A DNA stretch of 14,620 nt from an uncultured Clostridia bacterium (GCA_937934385.1 CALGZV010000089.1:1-14620), one strand, 5' to 3'. Shown: positions 5,820-14,183, counted from the first letter of the stretch. A program made the numbers and translations. Notes: generated by a model from the letters alone, not told the origin.

Positions 5820-7637
5820 ATGGATAACAAGAAGAAAATCCGAATTTTTATTATTGACAGCGGAGTAAATAGGACACATAAAATATTTAATAAAGAAAAT
5901 ATAAAATCTTTCAGCTATAATAATGGAAGTTTTGTTTATTCAAAAGAGGACAATGATTCGTATGGACACGGTACTGCTGTAACGGGAATTATCAGCCGAT
6001 GCAACTGTGATACGGAGATTACCGTCATTGGAATACCGGATCTTGAAGAAGGACTTGAAGAAAACACTCTTATATCCGTTTTACACTATATCTACGAATC
6101 CTGTAATGCAGACATAATCAATCTCAGTTTAGGTATTAATGTATGTGAGAATTATCATGAACTTTACAATGTTTGTAAAGCACTTACCGATTATGGTGTT
6201 ATAATAATATCTGCCTTTGATAATTCTGGTGCAATATCATATCCTGCCGCGTTTGATAACGTAATCGGAGTTACATCCGGAACAGTTTGTAACAAAATTA
6301 ATTACTTTGAATATATTCATGACCATATCGTTAATATTGCAGCAAAGGGAAATATTCAAAGAGTCGCTTGGTCTCACCCGGAGTATATCATGATTGGCGG
6401 AAACAGTTTCGCCTGTGCCCATGTCACAGCACAGGCAGCGGAATTTATGCATCAAGGTGCTAAAACAAAAGATGAGATTCTGAATAAGTTTAAACAGATA
6501 TCGGTGAAACAGCATGGAAGTGAAAATTCTGCCTCTATGAAAATTCAAAGAAAGGAAAACAAACTTTTCGCTATAAATAAAGCTGCGCTGTTTCCGTTTA
6601 ATAAGGAAATGCACAGCCTTGTCAGGTACAGTCCTTTGCTTTCATTTGAGATAACCGATATATATGAAAGTAAATATTCTACAACAGTCGGAGCAACAAC
6701 CACTCATTTAATGAAGGATTCTTTAGTAAAAGACATTAGGATCAAAAATATCGATTTTATCGAGTGGGATCGTTTTGATACTTTGATTTTAGGACATACC
6801 GATGAACTTTCATACTTGATAGACAAAGAAGAGTTAAAAAATAATCTAATCAGTGAAGCACTCAAAAAAAGTAAGAAAATATATTCATTTGATGATTTAA
6901 AACGATCAGGATGTGAAAACAATGATCAAGTTTTTTATCCTGCCGTTACAGAACGCGACTTACCTCCAAATCGCTTTGGCATGCTTTACCGGATATCAAA
7001 ACCAATCGTAGGTGTTTTCGGTACAAGTTCACGTCAGGGAAAATTTACATTACAATTAAAACTTCGTGAATTATTGCTTGCATGTGGTTACAATGTGGGG
7101 CAAATTGGAACAGAACCGAGTGCTTTGCTTTACGGAATGGATTATGTTTTTCCGATGGGATATAATTCTTCTGTGTACATAAAGGAATTTGATACGGTCA
7201 GATATTTAAACTATATTATTAATAATTTATGCATGAGAGATAAAGATATCATTATTGTTGGTTCTCAATCGGGAACTGTCCCATATGATACCGGAAATAT
7301 TGTACAGTATACAATTCCTCAGTATCATTTTTTATTAGGAACACAGCCCGATGCGGTAATTCTGTGCATAAACCCATACGATGATTTTGATTACATAAAA
7401 AAGACTATTAAGTTTATAGAAGCATGCACAGATTGTAAAGTAATTGCTCTTGTCGTATTTCCAATGAATATTCGTGATGGTTGGAGCGGAATATACGAAT
7501 CGAAAAAAACAATGTCAGATGAGGAACTTGATACTTTGAAAAAAACTCTGTACCGCTACTTTCATATTCCGATATTTGCACTTGGCAATGAAAAAGATAT
7601 GGGCAATCTTTCGGAACATGTAATTAATTTCTTTTGA
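5820..7637 (+). CDS. Subtilase (S8) fused to a BioD/DUF1611-type P-loop domain (605 aa)
   Basis: The N-terminal 240 or so residues are a subtilisin-like serine protease with an intact triad: D13 (FIIDSGV), H50 (SYGHGTAV) and S196 (GGNSFACAHV), with oxyanion Asn N135 (AFDNSG). There is no signal peptide, so it should act in the cytoplasm, most likely removing the peptide leader (inference). From about residue 252 a second unit begins (ALFPFNKEMHSLVRYSPLL), resembling, from memory, the TIGR04066 peptide maturation system protein. It contains a G-x5-GKxT P-loop (GTSSRQGKFT, 401-410), the spacing seen in BioD and DUF1611 proteins rather than classical Walker A, and GSQSGTVPYD at about 481-490. 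The substrate of that half is unknown. I take these two proteins to be normally separate genes, so the fusion is unusual. The start at 5820 has only a weak, distant AAGG (5804-5807). It ends 47 bases before the next start. Confidence 0.85.
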   Translation: MDNKKKIRIFIIDSGVNRTHKIFNKENIKSFSYNNGSFVYSKEDNDSYGHGTAVTGIISRCNCDTEITVIGIPDLEEGLEENTLISVLHYIYESCNADIINLSLGINVCENYHELYNVCKALTDYGVIIISAFDNSGAISYPAAFDNVIGVTSGTVCNKINYFEYIHDHIVNIAAKGNIQRVAWSHPEYIMIGGNSFACAHVTAQAAEFMHQGAKTKDEILNKFKQISVKQHGSENSASMKIQRKENKLFAINKAALFPFNKEMHSLVRYSPLLSFEITDIYESKYSTTVGATTTHLMKDSLVKDIRIKNIDFIEWDRFDTLILGHTDELSYLIDKEELKNNLISEALKKSKKIYSFDDLKRSGCENNDQVFYPAVTERDLPPNRFGMLYRISKPIVGVFGTSSRQGKFTLQLKLRELLLACGYNVGQIGTEPSALLYGMDYVFPMGYNSSVYIKEFDTVRYLNYIINNLCMRDKDIIIVGSQSGTVPYDTGNIVQYTIPQYHFLLGTQPDAVILCINPYDDFDYIKKTIKFIEACTDCKVIALVVFPMNIRDGWSGIYESKKTMSDEELDTLKKTLYRYFHIPIFALGNEKDMGNLSEHVINFF

Positions 7638-7684
7638 ATAATAAAAGTAATCATTCTACATTAACAAAAAAGGAGAATTTTAAT

Positions 7685-8758
7685 ATGATAAAGCGTCTTG
7701 AAATAAACTTAAAGGATAGTTTTGTTTCAGAATGTTGGACTTTTTATAAAAGCTGTATTTTAGGATCATATTCGAATGGCCGTAAATGGATGTCCACACA
7801 TATGGAAGTTTATTTAGACGGCGGATGCGGTTCGTTTTGGGGAAACGGAACCTATTATCCGCTTGATTATTACGACGATATATTGAAATTTGCACCGGGC
7901 AATATAAATAAAATCACGCCCCAAAAGCTTATTAATTATATAAAACGAAAGATTGATTCTAATATATATATTCTTATTGACAGTGATTATTCGATTATTT
8001 TTAATCATGAGGAATCCGGTACGCAGTTACATGAAATTTTGGTATTTGGATATGATGACGAGGAAAAGGTATTTCTTTGTCCTACCTTAGACAGAAATAT
8101 TGTAAAAATTCCTTTTACATGCATGGCGTCATCTTATTCTTTAATAAGAGATATTTATTTAAATGATCCAAATCATAGATATAATAGAAGATCTTCATAC
8201 TTTTTTCCGATTACCGAAATAAAGAAACGTAAGTTCAGTATGAACAACGATGAATTTTTGTTTTCATGTCTTAGAAGGGTACAGGACGAATTGAAGGCGG
8301 AAAAGAGTACAATTGAGAGAATTAATCCTGAAGAACCGACCGGAGATCCGCGGTATGTTTTCAGAGGATTATCCATGATGAAAAATCTGAATGAATTTCT
8401 TTTAACTCAAATAAAAAACGGTACGTCGGTAAATAATCTTCCGATTGATCTGACACTTACTTTACTGAAAATCTATGAACATCGAATTAATCTTTCGAGT
8501 TGTCTTAAATATATTTCGGAAATGTTTGATATGAACTATAAACTTAAAGACTTGTATGATAAGTATATTTCGGAAATACAAAATATACAGAAAGCATATC
8601 TGATATCATATAAAAGTATTTTGGATAATGCTCCCGATAAATTACCGGCAATTAAAGATGCGGTCAAGGAAAATATGTTCACGGAACGTCACATACTTGC
8701 GGATTTCCTTGCCGAATCTAAATGGCAAATAGAATCAATTTATTCAAAAATCGTATAA
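7685..8758 (+). CDS. C39/BtrH-like cysteine enzyme candidate (357 aa)
   Basis: I do not recognise the whole protein. Its first half reads like the papain-fold group that includes C39-like peptidases and the BtrH N-terminal acyltransferase family: a possible nucleophile Cys near the start (C17 in SECWTF, or C24), then a His motif followed by a GYDDE turn (QLHEILVFGYDDEEKVFLCP, H116). BtrH moves an acyl group from an acyl carrier protein to an amine, and this cassette also encodes a carrier-like protein, so peptide acylation is an attractive but unproven role; a leader-processing protease is the alternative. The second half is charged and helical with no recognised motif. Start: ATG at 7685 with AGGAG (7671-7675) nine bases upstream; an in-frame TTG at 7634 that overlaps the previous gene's stop lacks a site. 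It is the last cassette gene, followed by a terminator. Confidence 0.6.
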   Translation: MIKRLEINLKDSFVSECWTFYKSCILGSYSNGRKWMSTHMEVYLDGGCGSFWGNGTYYPLDYYDDILKFAPGNINKITPQKLINYIKRKIDSNIYILIDSDYSIIFNHEESGTQLHEILVFGYDDEEKVFLCPTLDRNIVKIPFTCMASSYSLIRDIYLNDPNHRYNRRSSYFFPITEIKKRKFSMNNDEFLFSCLRRVQDELKAEKSTIERINPEEPTGDPRYVFRGLSMMKNLNEFLLTQIKNGTSVNNLPIDLTLTLLKIYEHRINLSSCLKYISEMFDMNYKLKDLYDKYISEIQNIQKAYLISYKSILDNAPDKLPAIKDAVKENMFTERHILADFLAESKWQIESIYSKIV

Positions 8759-8763
8759 AAAGA

Positions 8764-8797
8764 GAAGCCATCATTCGATGGCTTCAACTTTATTTAT
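8764..8797. terminator. Shared terminator between convergent operons
   Basis: GAAGCCATC (8764-8772) pairs perfectly with GATGGCTTC (8777-8785) around ATTC. T-rich sequence follows on the plus strand (AACTTTATTTATC), and the minus-strand exit reads CTCTTTTTATAC. It closes the peptide cassette and also the glutamine synthetase/ANTAR operon coming from the right. Confidence 0.85.
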
Positions 8798-8844
8798 CCG
8801 GTACAAATAAAGTTTCAATGATATATTCAAAACAAATATAATAT

Positions 8845-9429
8845 TTACTTATATGTTCGTAGAATTCCTTCCGCAACCTCACGCTTTGTTACACAGCGAT
8901 CCATAGCCTGCTTTTCGATATATCGGTGTGCGTCAGGCTCTGTCATTTTAAGGTTTTCGATCAGCAGCCATTTCGCGCGGTTTACAGTTCGTATCTCTTC
9001 CATCTTTTCTTCGACTGACATTGCTTTCTTGTGCAGCATACGGAGGCGCTCTCTTGCCGCGCGCATGAAATCAAGCGATTGTGATACCATCTGCGGAGAA
9101 GTCGGTTTTCTCAGAGTAAGAACTCCGTGCTGAGCAGTTTTGTCGTATATTTCTCCGTATTGCTCGCTTTTTACAAATAAAAGAACTACAGAACTGCTGT
9201 CTGATACCGTGTTTACAGCAAAACGAGTTCCGAAATCGTCCGGAAGCGGAGAATTTATAAGTATAATATCGTAATCGCGTTCAAGGACCTCTCTCTTTGC
9301 GGCAGAGATACTGCCAACACATATTACCGGAGAATATTTTGATTCGTGGAGCAGTGAAATTATTGATTCATTGAACTTTGAAACAGCCGAAACGATAAGT
9401 ACACTGTATACACGGTCTTGATGAACCAT
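8845..9429 (-). CDS. ANTAR-domain transcription antiterminator with degenerate receiver (194 aa)
   Basis: An RNA-binding regulator expected to bind a leader hairpin and block terminator formation. The C-terminus (about 139-192) is an ANTAR domain (AKWLLIENLKMTEPDAHRYI, then CVTKREVAEGI), preceded by a probable coiled coil (about 115-140). The N-terminal receiver-like domain is degenerate: the acidic pair is replaced (VLIVSAVSKF), and the phosphoacceptor position is Asn (N59 in DIILINSPLP), while the Lys-Pro pair is kept (K108-P109). It is therefore unlikely to be switched by phosphorylation; control by a protein partner or by its own level is more plausible. Start ATG at 9429 has AAAGGAG nine bases upstream. 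It is the last gene of the operon, downstream of glnA, and the operon's leader contains a candidate target. Linkage of ANTAR regulators to glnA is known in clostridia. Confidence 0.88.
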   Translation of the reverse strand: MVHQDRVYSVLIVSAVSKFNESIISLLHESKYSPVICVGSISAAKREVLERDYDIILINSPLPDDFGTRFAVNTVSDSSSVVLLFVKSEQYGEIYDKTAQHGVLTLRKPTSPQMVSQSLDFMRAARERLRMLHKKAMSVEEKMEEIRTVNRAKWLLIENLKMTEPDAHRYIEKQAMDRCVTKREVAEGILRTYK

Positions 9430-9472
9430 TTCTGTTTGCTCCTTTCTGTATCCGGTATAGGTAATTTATAAA

Positions 9473-10684
9473 TTACTTTTTGCAGAGAGTTTCTATAATA
9501 GATGCGGGAAGATATGACTTTACAAAGTCGCTTGATATCGCCGTTGCGGAAGCATCTGTTAATGTTTCGGGAAGCTTATCAAGTGAGTAAAGTGTGTTTT
9601 CATCTGCGGTATAAAGATTAACGTTTGATGCGTCGGTAAGAGTTTTTTCGGAATCTATTCCGTCAAGCGCCGCATATATAAGCATTGCAAATGCGATATA
9701 AGGGTTTGCCTCCGGATCGGGTGATCTTACCTCGGCGCGTTTATGATTACTGTCCGATGCGGGAATACGTATAAGCTGAGAGCGGTTTTCTTCAGACCAT
9801 GATATATATTTCGGTGCTTTATTGCTTCCGAGACGGTCGTATGATTGTTCTGAGGGGTTCATGAATACCGTAAGCTCGGAAATATGGTCGAGTATTCCGG
9901 CAATCATTCTAGATAAAAGATGCGCTTCTCCTGTCGGTTTTACTGAGATGTTGATATGAAATCCGTTTCCGGGTTTATCTTTAATCGGCTTTGGGGAGAA
10001 ATCGGCATAAAGACCGTTTCTTGCCGCCACCGTTCTTACTACTGACAGGAATGTAACGGCATTGTCTGCGGCAGTCAAAGGATCTGAGTACCTGAAATCT
10101 ATCTCATTTTGTCCGGGACCTTCCTCATGATGCGATGTTTCGGGGAATATACCCATTTGTTCGAGCGTAAGACATATTTCGCGCCTGACATTTTCGCCTT
10201 TATCTTCCGGCGCAATATCGAAATAGCCTGCATTGTCATAAGGTACTTTCGTCGGCTCCCCGTTTTCATCTAGCTTGAAAAGATAAAATTCCATTTCTGT
10301 TCCGAAATCGAAATGATATCCTTTGCTTTCAGCTGTATTTGCCGCATTTATAAGTATGCTTCTTACATCATTTTCGAAAATACTGCCGTCAGGTTTGTGA
10401 ACTGAGCAGAACATTCTGATGACTCTTCCGTGATCGGGACGCCACGGAAGAACGGTAAGCGTTGAAGGGTCTGGACGGAGGAACAGATCTGAATGAACCT
10501 CATCGCCGAAACCCTCTATTGCAGACGCGTCAAAAGCGATTCCGCTGTCAAACGCCCTCTGCAGTTCGTACGGCATTATTGAAATATTTTTTTGCCTGCC
10601 TCGGACATCGCAAAAGGCAAGTCGTATAAATTTGACGTCCTCTTCTTCGACGTACTGTATTACCTCTTTCGCGGAATACTTCAT
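9473..10684 (-). CDS. glnA: Glutamine synthetase, short type I (403 aa)
   Basis: Makes glutamine from glutamate, ammonia and ATP in the cytoplasm. The N-terminal beta-grasp region is present (FCDVRGRQKNISI, FDASAIEGFGDEVHSD). The active-site set is visible: metal ligands E130 and E132 (GTEMEFYLF), E187 and E194 (HHEEGPGQNEID), H243 (GNGFHINIS), R306, and the RAEVRSPDPEANPY segment (about 316-328). At 403 residues it is about 40 shorter than usual GSI-alpha enzymes; the shortening is mainly C-terminal, after the NLYTADENT segment, where the last helices are abbreviated. There is no adenylylation-type Tyr motif to speak of. It starts 25 bases after the glutamate synthase GXGXG gene and precedes the ANTAR gene, so it is part of a GS-GOGAT operon. 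It is likely active, since no key residue is missing. Confidence 0.93.
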   Translation of the reverse strand: MKYSAKEVIQYVEEEDVKFIRLAFCDVRGRQKNISIMPYELQRAFDSGIAFDASAIEGFGDEVHSDLFLRPDPSTLTVLPWRPDHGRVIRMFCSVHKPDGSIFENDVRSILINAANTAESKGYHFDFGTEMEFYLFKLDENGEPTKVPYDNAGYFDIAPEDKGENVRREICLTLEQMGIFPETSHHEEGPGQNEIDFRYSDPLTAADNAVTFLSVVRTVAARNGLYADFSPKPIKDKPGNGFHINISVKPTGEAHLLSRMIAGILDHISELTVFMNPSEQSYDRLGSNKAPKYISWSEENRSQLIRIPASDSNHKRAEVRSPDPEANPYIAFAMLIYAALDGIDSEKTLTDASNVNLYTADENTLYSLDKLPETLTDASATAISSDFVKSYLPASIIETLCKK

Positions 10685-10709
10685 ATGCAGCCTGCTTTCT
10701 TTATAAAAT

Positions 10710-11432
10710 TTAATTATCTACGTACATTTGCTTGTAAGGATTTTTGCTGTCCGGAGTTACTACTGTAAAAGGACTACCCAAAATTTCTTCGGAATTATAG
10801 CCGAACAGAGAACAGAATTTTTCTACATGTTCCCGAATCATGGCGATATCGTCTGCTGATGCTGAAGACGCACTTACCTGATGCGGAAAGTGAATGTTAT
10901 CGCAGCTTGATCTCAGAAACATTTTTCCTCCGTGCATTCCAGTGCATGGGAAATTACTGACGATCGGAGAATCTCCGATTCCGATTCCGAGAACGATTAT
11001 CGACCCACCTGCCTGATACTCTCCGAGAAAGCTTCCGGCTTTTCCTCCGATAACAAGCACCGGAGATTTTTCCTTGTATGCTTTCATATGTATACCGGCA
11101 CGGTATCCGGCGTCTCCTCTTACAAAGATTCTGCCTCCGCGCATTGCATAACCGGCGGCATCTCCGATATTTCCGTGAACAGTAATGCAACCTTCGTTCA
11201 TTGTATCGCCTACTGCATCCTGTGCATTTCCGTTTACTGTGATTTCAGCTCCGTTAAGATATGCTCCGAGTGCATTACCGGGTATACCGTTTATTGTTAT
11301 TTTTTTATCTGAAAGGCCTGCGCCGATAAATCGCTGTCCGATAACATCGGTGAGTTCTATTTCGCCGGACGAATCCTGTATTTTTCTGTTAAGATCTTTG
11401 TAGCTCAGATCTTTTGCATTTATTGATATCAT
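10710..11432 (-). CDS. Glutamate synthase GXGXG-domain protein (240 aa)
   Basis: The stand-alone equivalent of the C-terminal domain of the large glutamate synthase subunit (GltB). It forms the right-handed beta-helix that holds the amidotransferase and FMN domains together and shapes the ammonia channel. Repeated Gly-spaced turns mark the helix: GNALGAYLNGAEITVNGN (about 52-69), then GDTMNEGCITVHGN, GYAMRGGRIFVRGD and GGKAGSFLGEYQAGG. No catalytic residue is expected. This split arrangement (amidotransferase, FMN domain and GXGXG as separate genes) is known from archaea and many clostridia. The ATG at 11432 is preceded by AAAGGCGTGG. It is separated from the FMN gene by 97 bases, longer than elsewhere in the operon, and is followed closely by glnA. 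Confidence 0.9.
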   Translation of the reverse strand: MISINAKDLSYKDLNRKIQDSSGEIELTDVIGQRFIGAGLSDKKITINGIPGNALGAYLNGAEITVNGNAQDAVGDTMNEGCITVHGNIGDAAGYAMRGGRIFVRGDAGYRAGIHMKAYKEKSPVLVIGGKAGSFLGEYQAGGSIIVLGIGIGDSPIVSNFPCTGMHGGKMFLRSSCDNIHFPHQVSASSASADDIAMIREHVEKFCSLFGYNSEEILGSPFTVVTPDSKNPYKQMYVDN

Positions 11433-11529
11433 ATTATACCACGCCTTTAAAAATTTTTCTACAGTGATTTTGAAACTTTATAACGAATTCTTCGTGATTT
11501 TTAGTCATGCTGAAACGGTTGATTCCGTA
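11433..11529 (-). other. Intra-operon gap before the GXGXG gene
   Basis: Ninety-seven bases between the FMN gene stop and the next start. A small hairpin-like ACGAA-GAA-TTCGT lies within it. I see no confident promoter or terminator, so read-through from the operon promoter is assumed. Confidence 0.35.
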
Positions 11530-13035
11530 TTATTCTCCTGCATGAGCAATTCCGAGTATCTGAAGTTCTTTTTCCGTAAGCCCTATTCCTCTGAGCATGG
11601 ATCTGTTTCCGCGAAGTGCTTCGATAGAGTTTATTCCCATACCGCCCATAAGTTCTTTTATCTCATGACGCCATGCTGTCATGAGGTTAACAAGACGCTT
11701 TGAACCGACGTCGGGATCAAGTCTTTTTACAAGCTCAGGGCGTTGTGTTGCAATACCCCAGTTGCATTTTCCGCTGCGGCAGGTCCTGCATAGATGACAG
11801 CCGAGAGCAAGGAGTGCCGCGGTGGCGATATAGCATGCGTCTGCTCCGAGAGCAATCGCCTTTACAACATCGGCAGCGCTGCGGATGCTTCCGCCGGCTA
11901 TAAGCGAAACATTGTTCCGTATTCCTTCCTCGCGGAGTCTTGTATCAACAGCAGCAAGAGCAAGTTCGATCGGAATTCCAACATTGTCACGTATTCTTGT
12001 CGGAGCTGCTCCTGTACCTCCTCGGAAGCCGTCGATCGCAATTATGTCGGCACCGCTGCGGGCAATACCGCTTGCGATGGCAGCTATGTTATGAACAGCA
12101 GCAACTTTAACTATGACAGGCTTTTTATACTCCGTTGTCTCTTTAAGCGAGTAAACGAGCTGACGCAGATCTTCTATAGAATAGATGTCGTGATGCGGTG
12201 CCGGTGATATTGCGTCCGAGCCTTCCGGAATCATTCGTGCGCGCGAAACATCACCGACTATTTTCATTCCCGGCAGATGGCCTCCGATACCGGGTTTTGC
12301 GCCCTGTCCCATCTTTATTTCGATTGCGGCACCTGTTTCAAGATAGTCCTTGTGAACTCCAAAGCGTCCGGATGCAACCTGCACGACCGTGTTGGGACCG
12401 TATACATAAAAGTCTTCATGAAGTCCGCCTTCTCCGGTGTTATAATATATTCCAAGTTCGGTTGCGGCAACCGCAAGGCATTTATGCGCGTTATAGCTTA
12501 TAGATCCGTAGCTCATAGCTGAAAACATTACCGGCATAGAAAGCTCGAGCTGCGGAGGGAGCGTTGTATCTATTTCTCCGTTTTCACAGCGCTTTATCGC
12601 AGACGGTTTCTGACCGAGAAAGACTCTTGTTTCCATAGGCTCGCGGAGCGGATCGATCGGCGGATTGGTTACCTGCGATGCATTGATGAGTATTTTATCC
12701 CAGTATACAGGGAGCGGATCAGGATTTCCCATAGAGGAGAGAAGAACACCTCCGCTGTTTGCCTGCTTATATATTTCATTTACAGAGCTGTTTGTCCAGT
12801 TGAAATTGTTTTTTACTCCGTAATCGCTTTTGATTATTTTGAGTGCGCGTGTCGGACAGAATGAAACACATCTGCCGCAGTTTACGCATTTTGCGTCGTC
12901 GGCTAAAAGTTTTCCGGTTTCTTTATTGAAGCTGTGAACCTCGTTTGCACATTGTTTTACGCAGACTCCGCATCCGATGCAGCGGCTGTCACTGCGTACC
13001 ACCTCAAATTCCGGATATATAAAATCGATTCCCAT
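11530..13035 (-). CDS. Glutamate synthase FMN domain with N-terminal 2[4Fe-4S] ferredoxin (501 aa)
   Basis: The catalytic core of a split, archaeal-type glutamate synthase that converts 2-oxoglutarate plus ammonia from glutamine into glutamate. The N-terminus holds two ferredoxin clusters: C19, C22, C25, C29 (CIGCGVCVKQC) and C50, C53, C56, C60 (CVNCGRCVSFCP). The FMN barrel follows from about residue 100, with MSYGSIS (173-179), GEGG (201-204), KMGQGAKPGIGGHLPG (241-256), GFRGGTGAAP (336-345) and AGGSIRS (380-386). A Cys cluster (CHLCRTCRSGKC, 413-424) should bind the third Fe-S cluster. Electrons probably come from a ferredoxin-like donor rather than the usual NADPH-using small subunit, which is absent here (inference). 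The start overlaps the amidotransferase stop by one base (TAATG), showing translational coupling. Confidence 0.93.
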   Translation of the reverse strand: MGIDFIYPEFEVVRSDSRCIGCGVCVKQCANEVHSFNKETGKLLADDAKCVNCGRCVSFCPTRALKIIKSDYGVKNNFNWTNSSVNEIYKQANSGGVLLSSMGNPDPLPVYWDKILINASQVTNPPIDPLREPMETRVFLGQKPSAIKRCENGEIDTTLPPQLELSMPVMFSAMSYGSISYNAHKCLAVAATELGIYYNTGEGGLHEDFYVYGPNTVVQVASGRFGVHKDYLETGAAIEIKMGQGAKPGIGGHLPGMKIVGDVSRARMIPEGSDAISPAPHHDIYSIEDLRQLVYSLKETTEYKKPVIVKVAAVHNIAAIASGIARSGADIIAIDGFRGGTGAAPTRIRDNVGIPIELALAAVDTRLREEGIRNNVSLIAGGSIRSAADVVKAIALGADACYIATAALLALGCHLCRTCRSGKCNWGIATQRPELVKRLDPDVGSKRLVNLMTAWRHEIKELMGGMGINSIEALRGNRSMLRGIGLTEKELQILGIAHAGE

Positions 13036-14119
13036 TAAAACATCCCCTCTCTGACCTTTACAATGACAGGTTCTCCTCCTGCCGGAGCATATATTTTATC
13101 AACATCAGGCTCCATAACACGTATGGCGGCTTCTTCGCTCGATATATATACAAAATCATTCTTCTCTCCGACCACCATGCTGCGAAGCTTTAGACGGTCA
13201 TTCAGAGCCATAAGTCCGCCTTCAAATCCGAGAATGATCGAAAAAGGACCTGTAATAAGCAGATTTGAAAATACTGTGCGCAGATATGAAAGCTTTTCAC
13301 GTGTCTTTTCATCCGTTTTGTCGATTGTACTCCAGAATGGGGCAGCCACTACATATGCAGCTTCTTCAAGTGTAAGCTTCTGACGGCGGATCAGATAATC
13401 CATTATATATGTAATAACCTCTGTATCTGTCTGAAGAGTACATTTGTAACCGAACATTTCGATAAATCTGCGGTTTGCATCATATGAAGATATTTCACCG
13501 TTGTGTACGATAGAATAATCGAGAAGAGCAAACGGATGCGCTCCGCCCCACCATCCCGGCGTGTTTGTAGGATATCTGCCGTGTGCAGTCCAGGAATAAC
13601 CCTCATATTCGTCAAGACGGTAGAAATATGCAACATCCTCAGGATATCCGACCGCTTTGAACGCACCCATATTTTTGCCGCACGAAAAAACAAAGCATCC
13701 CTTGAAAGTTGTGTTAAGTATCATTATGGTCCTTACCATAAATTCTTTTTCATCAAGCTGCGAATCGCTGAGCGTGAATCTTCGCGGCAGTGCGAAGTAT
13801 CTGTATATAAGAGGCTCATCTGTAATTTTAGGCGTTTTTCTAACGGGTATGCTTTCCGATCTTACTATGTCGAGCTTTTCACGGAGATATTTTTCGCAGT
13901 CCGACCTGCATGAATCATCGGTGAAAAATATGTGAAGCGCATAGTAATCTTTATATTCGGGATATATACCGTAAGCGGCGAAGCCTCCTCCGAGACCGTT
14001 TGAACGATCGTGCATCGGAATCATACTATTTTTTCTCCTGTTATCTTTGTTCCGTTTCTGGAAATAACGGCGGATATCGCGCACCCGGAGGGGATACGTA
14101 TCTGACCTTCTTTTTTCAT
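13035..14119 (-). CDS. Glutamate synthase amidotransferase domain, frameshifted near its start
   Basis: The class II glutamine amidotransferase unit of the split glutamate synthase, which releases ammonia from glutamine for the FMN domain. The gene appears as two overlapping frames. The first, from ATG at 14119 (AAAGGA nine bases upstream), reads MKKEGQIRIPSGCAI and contains the expected N-terminal catalytic Cys, C13, after a short propeptide. It stops at TGA (14021-14023). The second frame continues with MHDRSNGLGGGFAAYGIYPE and runs to 13035 with PTNTPGWWGGAHPF, VHNGEIS and LQTDTEVI as in this family. One extra A in a run of six A (14029-14034) would join them into about 361 aa. Any upstream extension of the second frame is noise. 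Choices are sequencing error, recent mutation or transcriptional slippage; without the first frame the protein lacks its nucleophile. Confidence 0.85.
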
Positions 14120-14183
14120 TTTTACCATTCCTTTCTTTGCGGTGCGCGGATATTGCGCGGAAATTCTGAGATGCTCAGCAGAT

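Noticed and set aside
11794..12522. Several plus-strand frames over the FMN glutamate synthase gene
   Set aside because: The minus-strand protein has complete ferredoxin and FMN-domain motifs; the plus-strand frames have none.
14024..14084. N-terminal extension of the amidotransferase second frame (MRDIRRYFQ...)
   Set aside because: It is out-of-frame reading of the true N-terminus; the other frame contains the family's catalytic Cys segment.
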